The notes below the pieces were generated by a model, which saw nothing but the letters and a program-made list of their open reading frames with translations, searched no databases and was not told the origin of the DNA. From Desulfobacterales bacterium (GTDB taxonomy: Bacteria; Desulfobacterota; Desulfobacteria; Desulfobacterales; JAUWMJ01), in contig JAUWMJ010000235.1 in NCBI GenBank assembly GCA_030613225.1, positions 1-5,659 on the forward strand: a DNA stretch of 5,659 bases, given 5' to 3'. The position numbers and the translations under genes were made by a program. Positions 5,610 through 5,659 of this stretch are shown in pieces. Within the stretch, counting starts at the first letter, position 1, and every line of letters begins with the position of its first letter.

Positions 5610-5659
5610 TACTTTTGTCTCAATTTATCTATAGAAATTTGAACTTAGGATATTACGAC
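5610..5659. other. Upstream region of the WaaP-like gene (window edge)
   Basis: Fifty bases of AT-rich sequence. On the minus strand one frame is open from the edge for ten codons to TAA at 5627-5625, so a preceding gene could end here, but this is too short to support. No clear promoter was found. Confidence 0.25.

Noticed and set aside
1..5659. CRISPR array, tRNA or rRNA genes, toxin-antitoxin or phage-defence system
   Set aside because: No regularly spaced repeats, tRNA-like folds or conserved rRNA stretches were seen, and every intact gene fits envelope glycan synthesis.

Overview
The window looks like part of a lipopolysaccharide (LPS) core or surface-glycan gene cluster from a Gram-negative bacterium. 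The DNA is AT-rich. The host class cannot be fixed from sequence alone: WaaP/InaA-type sugar kinases imply an LPS-bearing outer membrane, and the gene mix would suit a Desulfobacterota- or Gammaproteobacteria-like genome, but that is a guess.

Layout. At the left edge (1-246, plus strand) is the C-terminal end of a WaaP/InaA-like kinase cut off by the window. Facing it across a 121-base convergent gap is a second, divergent kinase (368-1213, minus). A roughly 315-base gap (1214-1527) holds a decayed IS30-family transposase tail and what looks like the stub of an interrupted gene. A minus-strand series follows, given here right to left in transcription order: a WaaP-like kinase (5609-4701); a frameshifted, truncated glycosyltransferase start (4693-4557); a stretch with one possible small membrane protein (4408-4298); a SAM methyltransferase (4260-3592); a zinc-ribbon SAM methyltransferase (3586-2594) only 5 bases further on; a seven-codon minicistron with a good Shine-Dalgarno; and a family-1-type glycosyltransferase (2526-1528).

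How the genes may work together (inference). The glycosyltransferase would add a sugar to the core or a glycan chain, the WaaP-type kinases would phosphorylate core sugars (or Kdo), and the two methyltransferases could methylate a sugar or make a non-reducing-end cap. These would all be cytoplasmic steps of envelope glycan assembly before export. At least two spots show gene loss: the broken glycosyltransferase beside the kinase, and the IS30 scar beside the intact glycosyltransferase. This fits the rapid turnover usual in such loci. I did not find a wholly new type of system. The most unusual points are three divergent WaaP/InaA-like kinases in 5.7 kb, the minicistron before the glycosyltransferase, and the degenerate genes between the intact ones.
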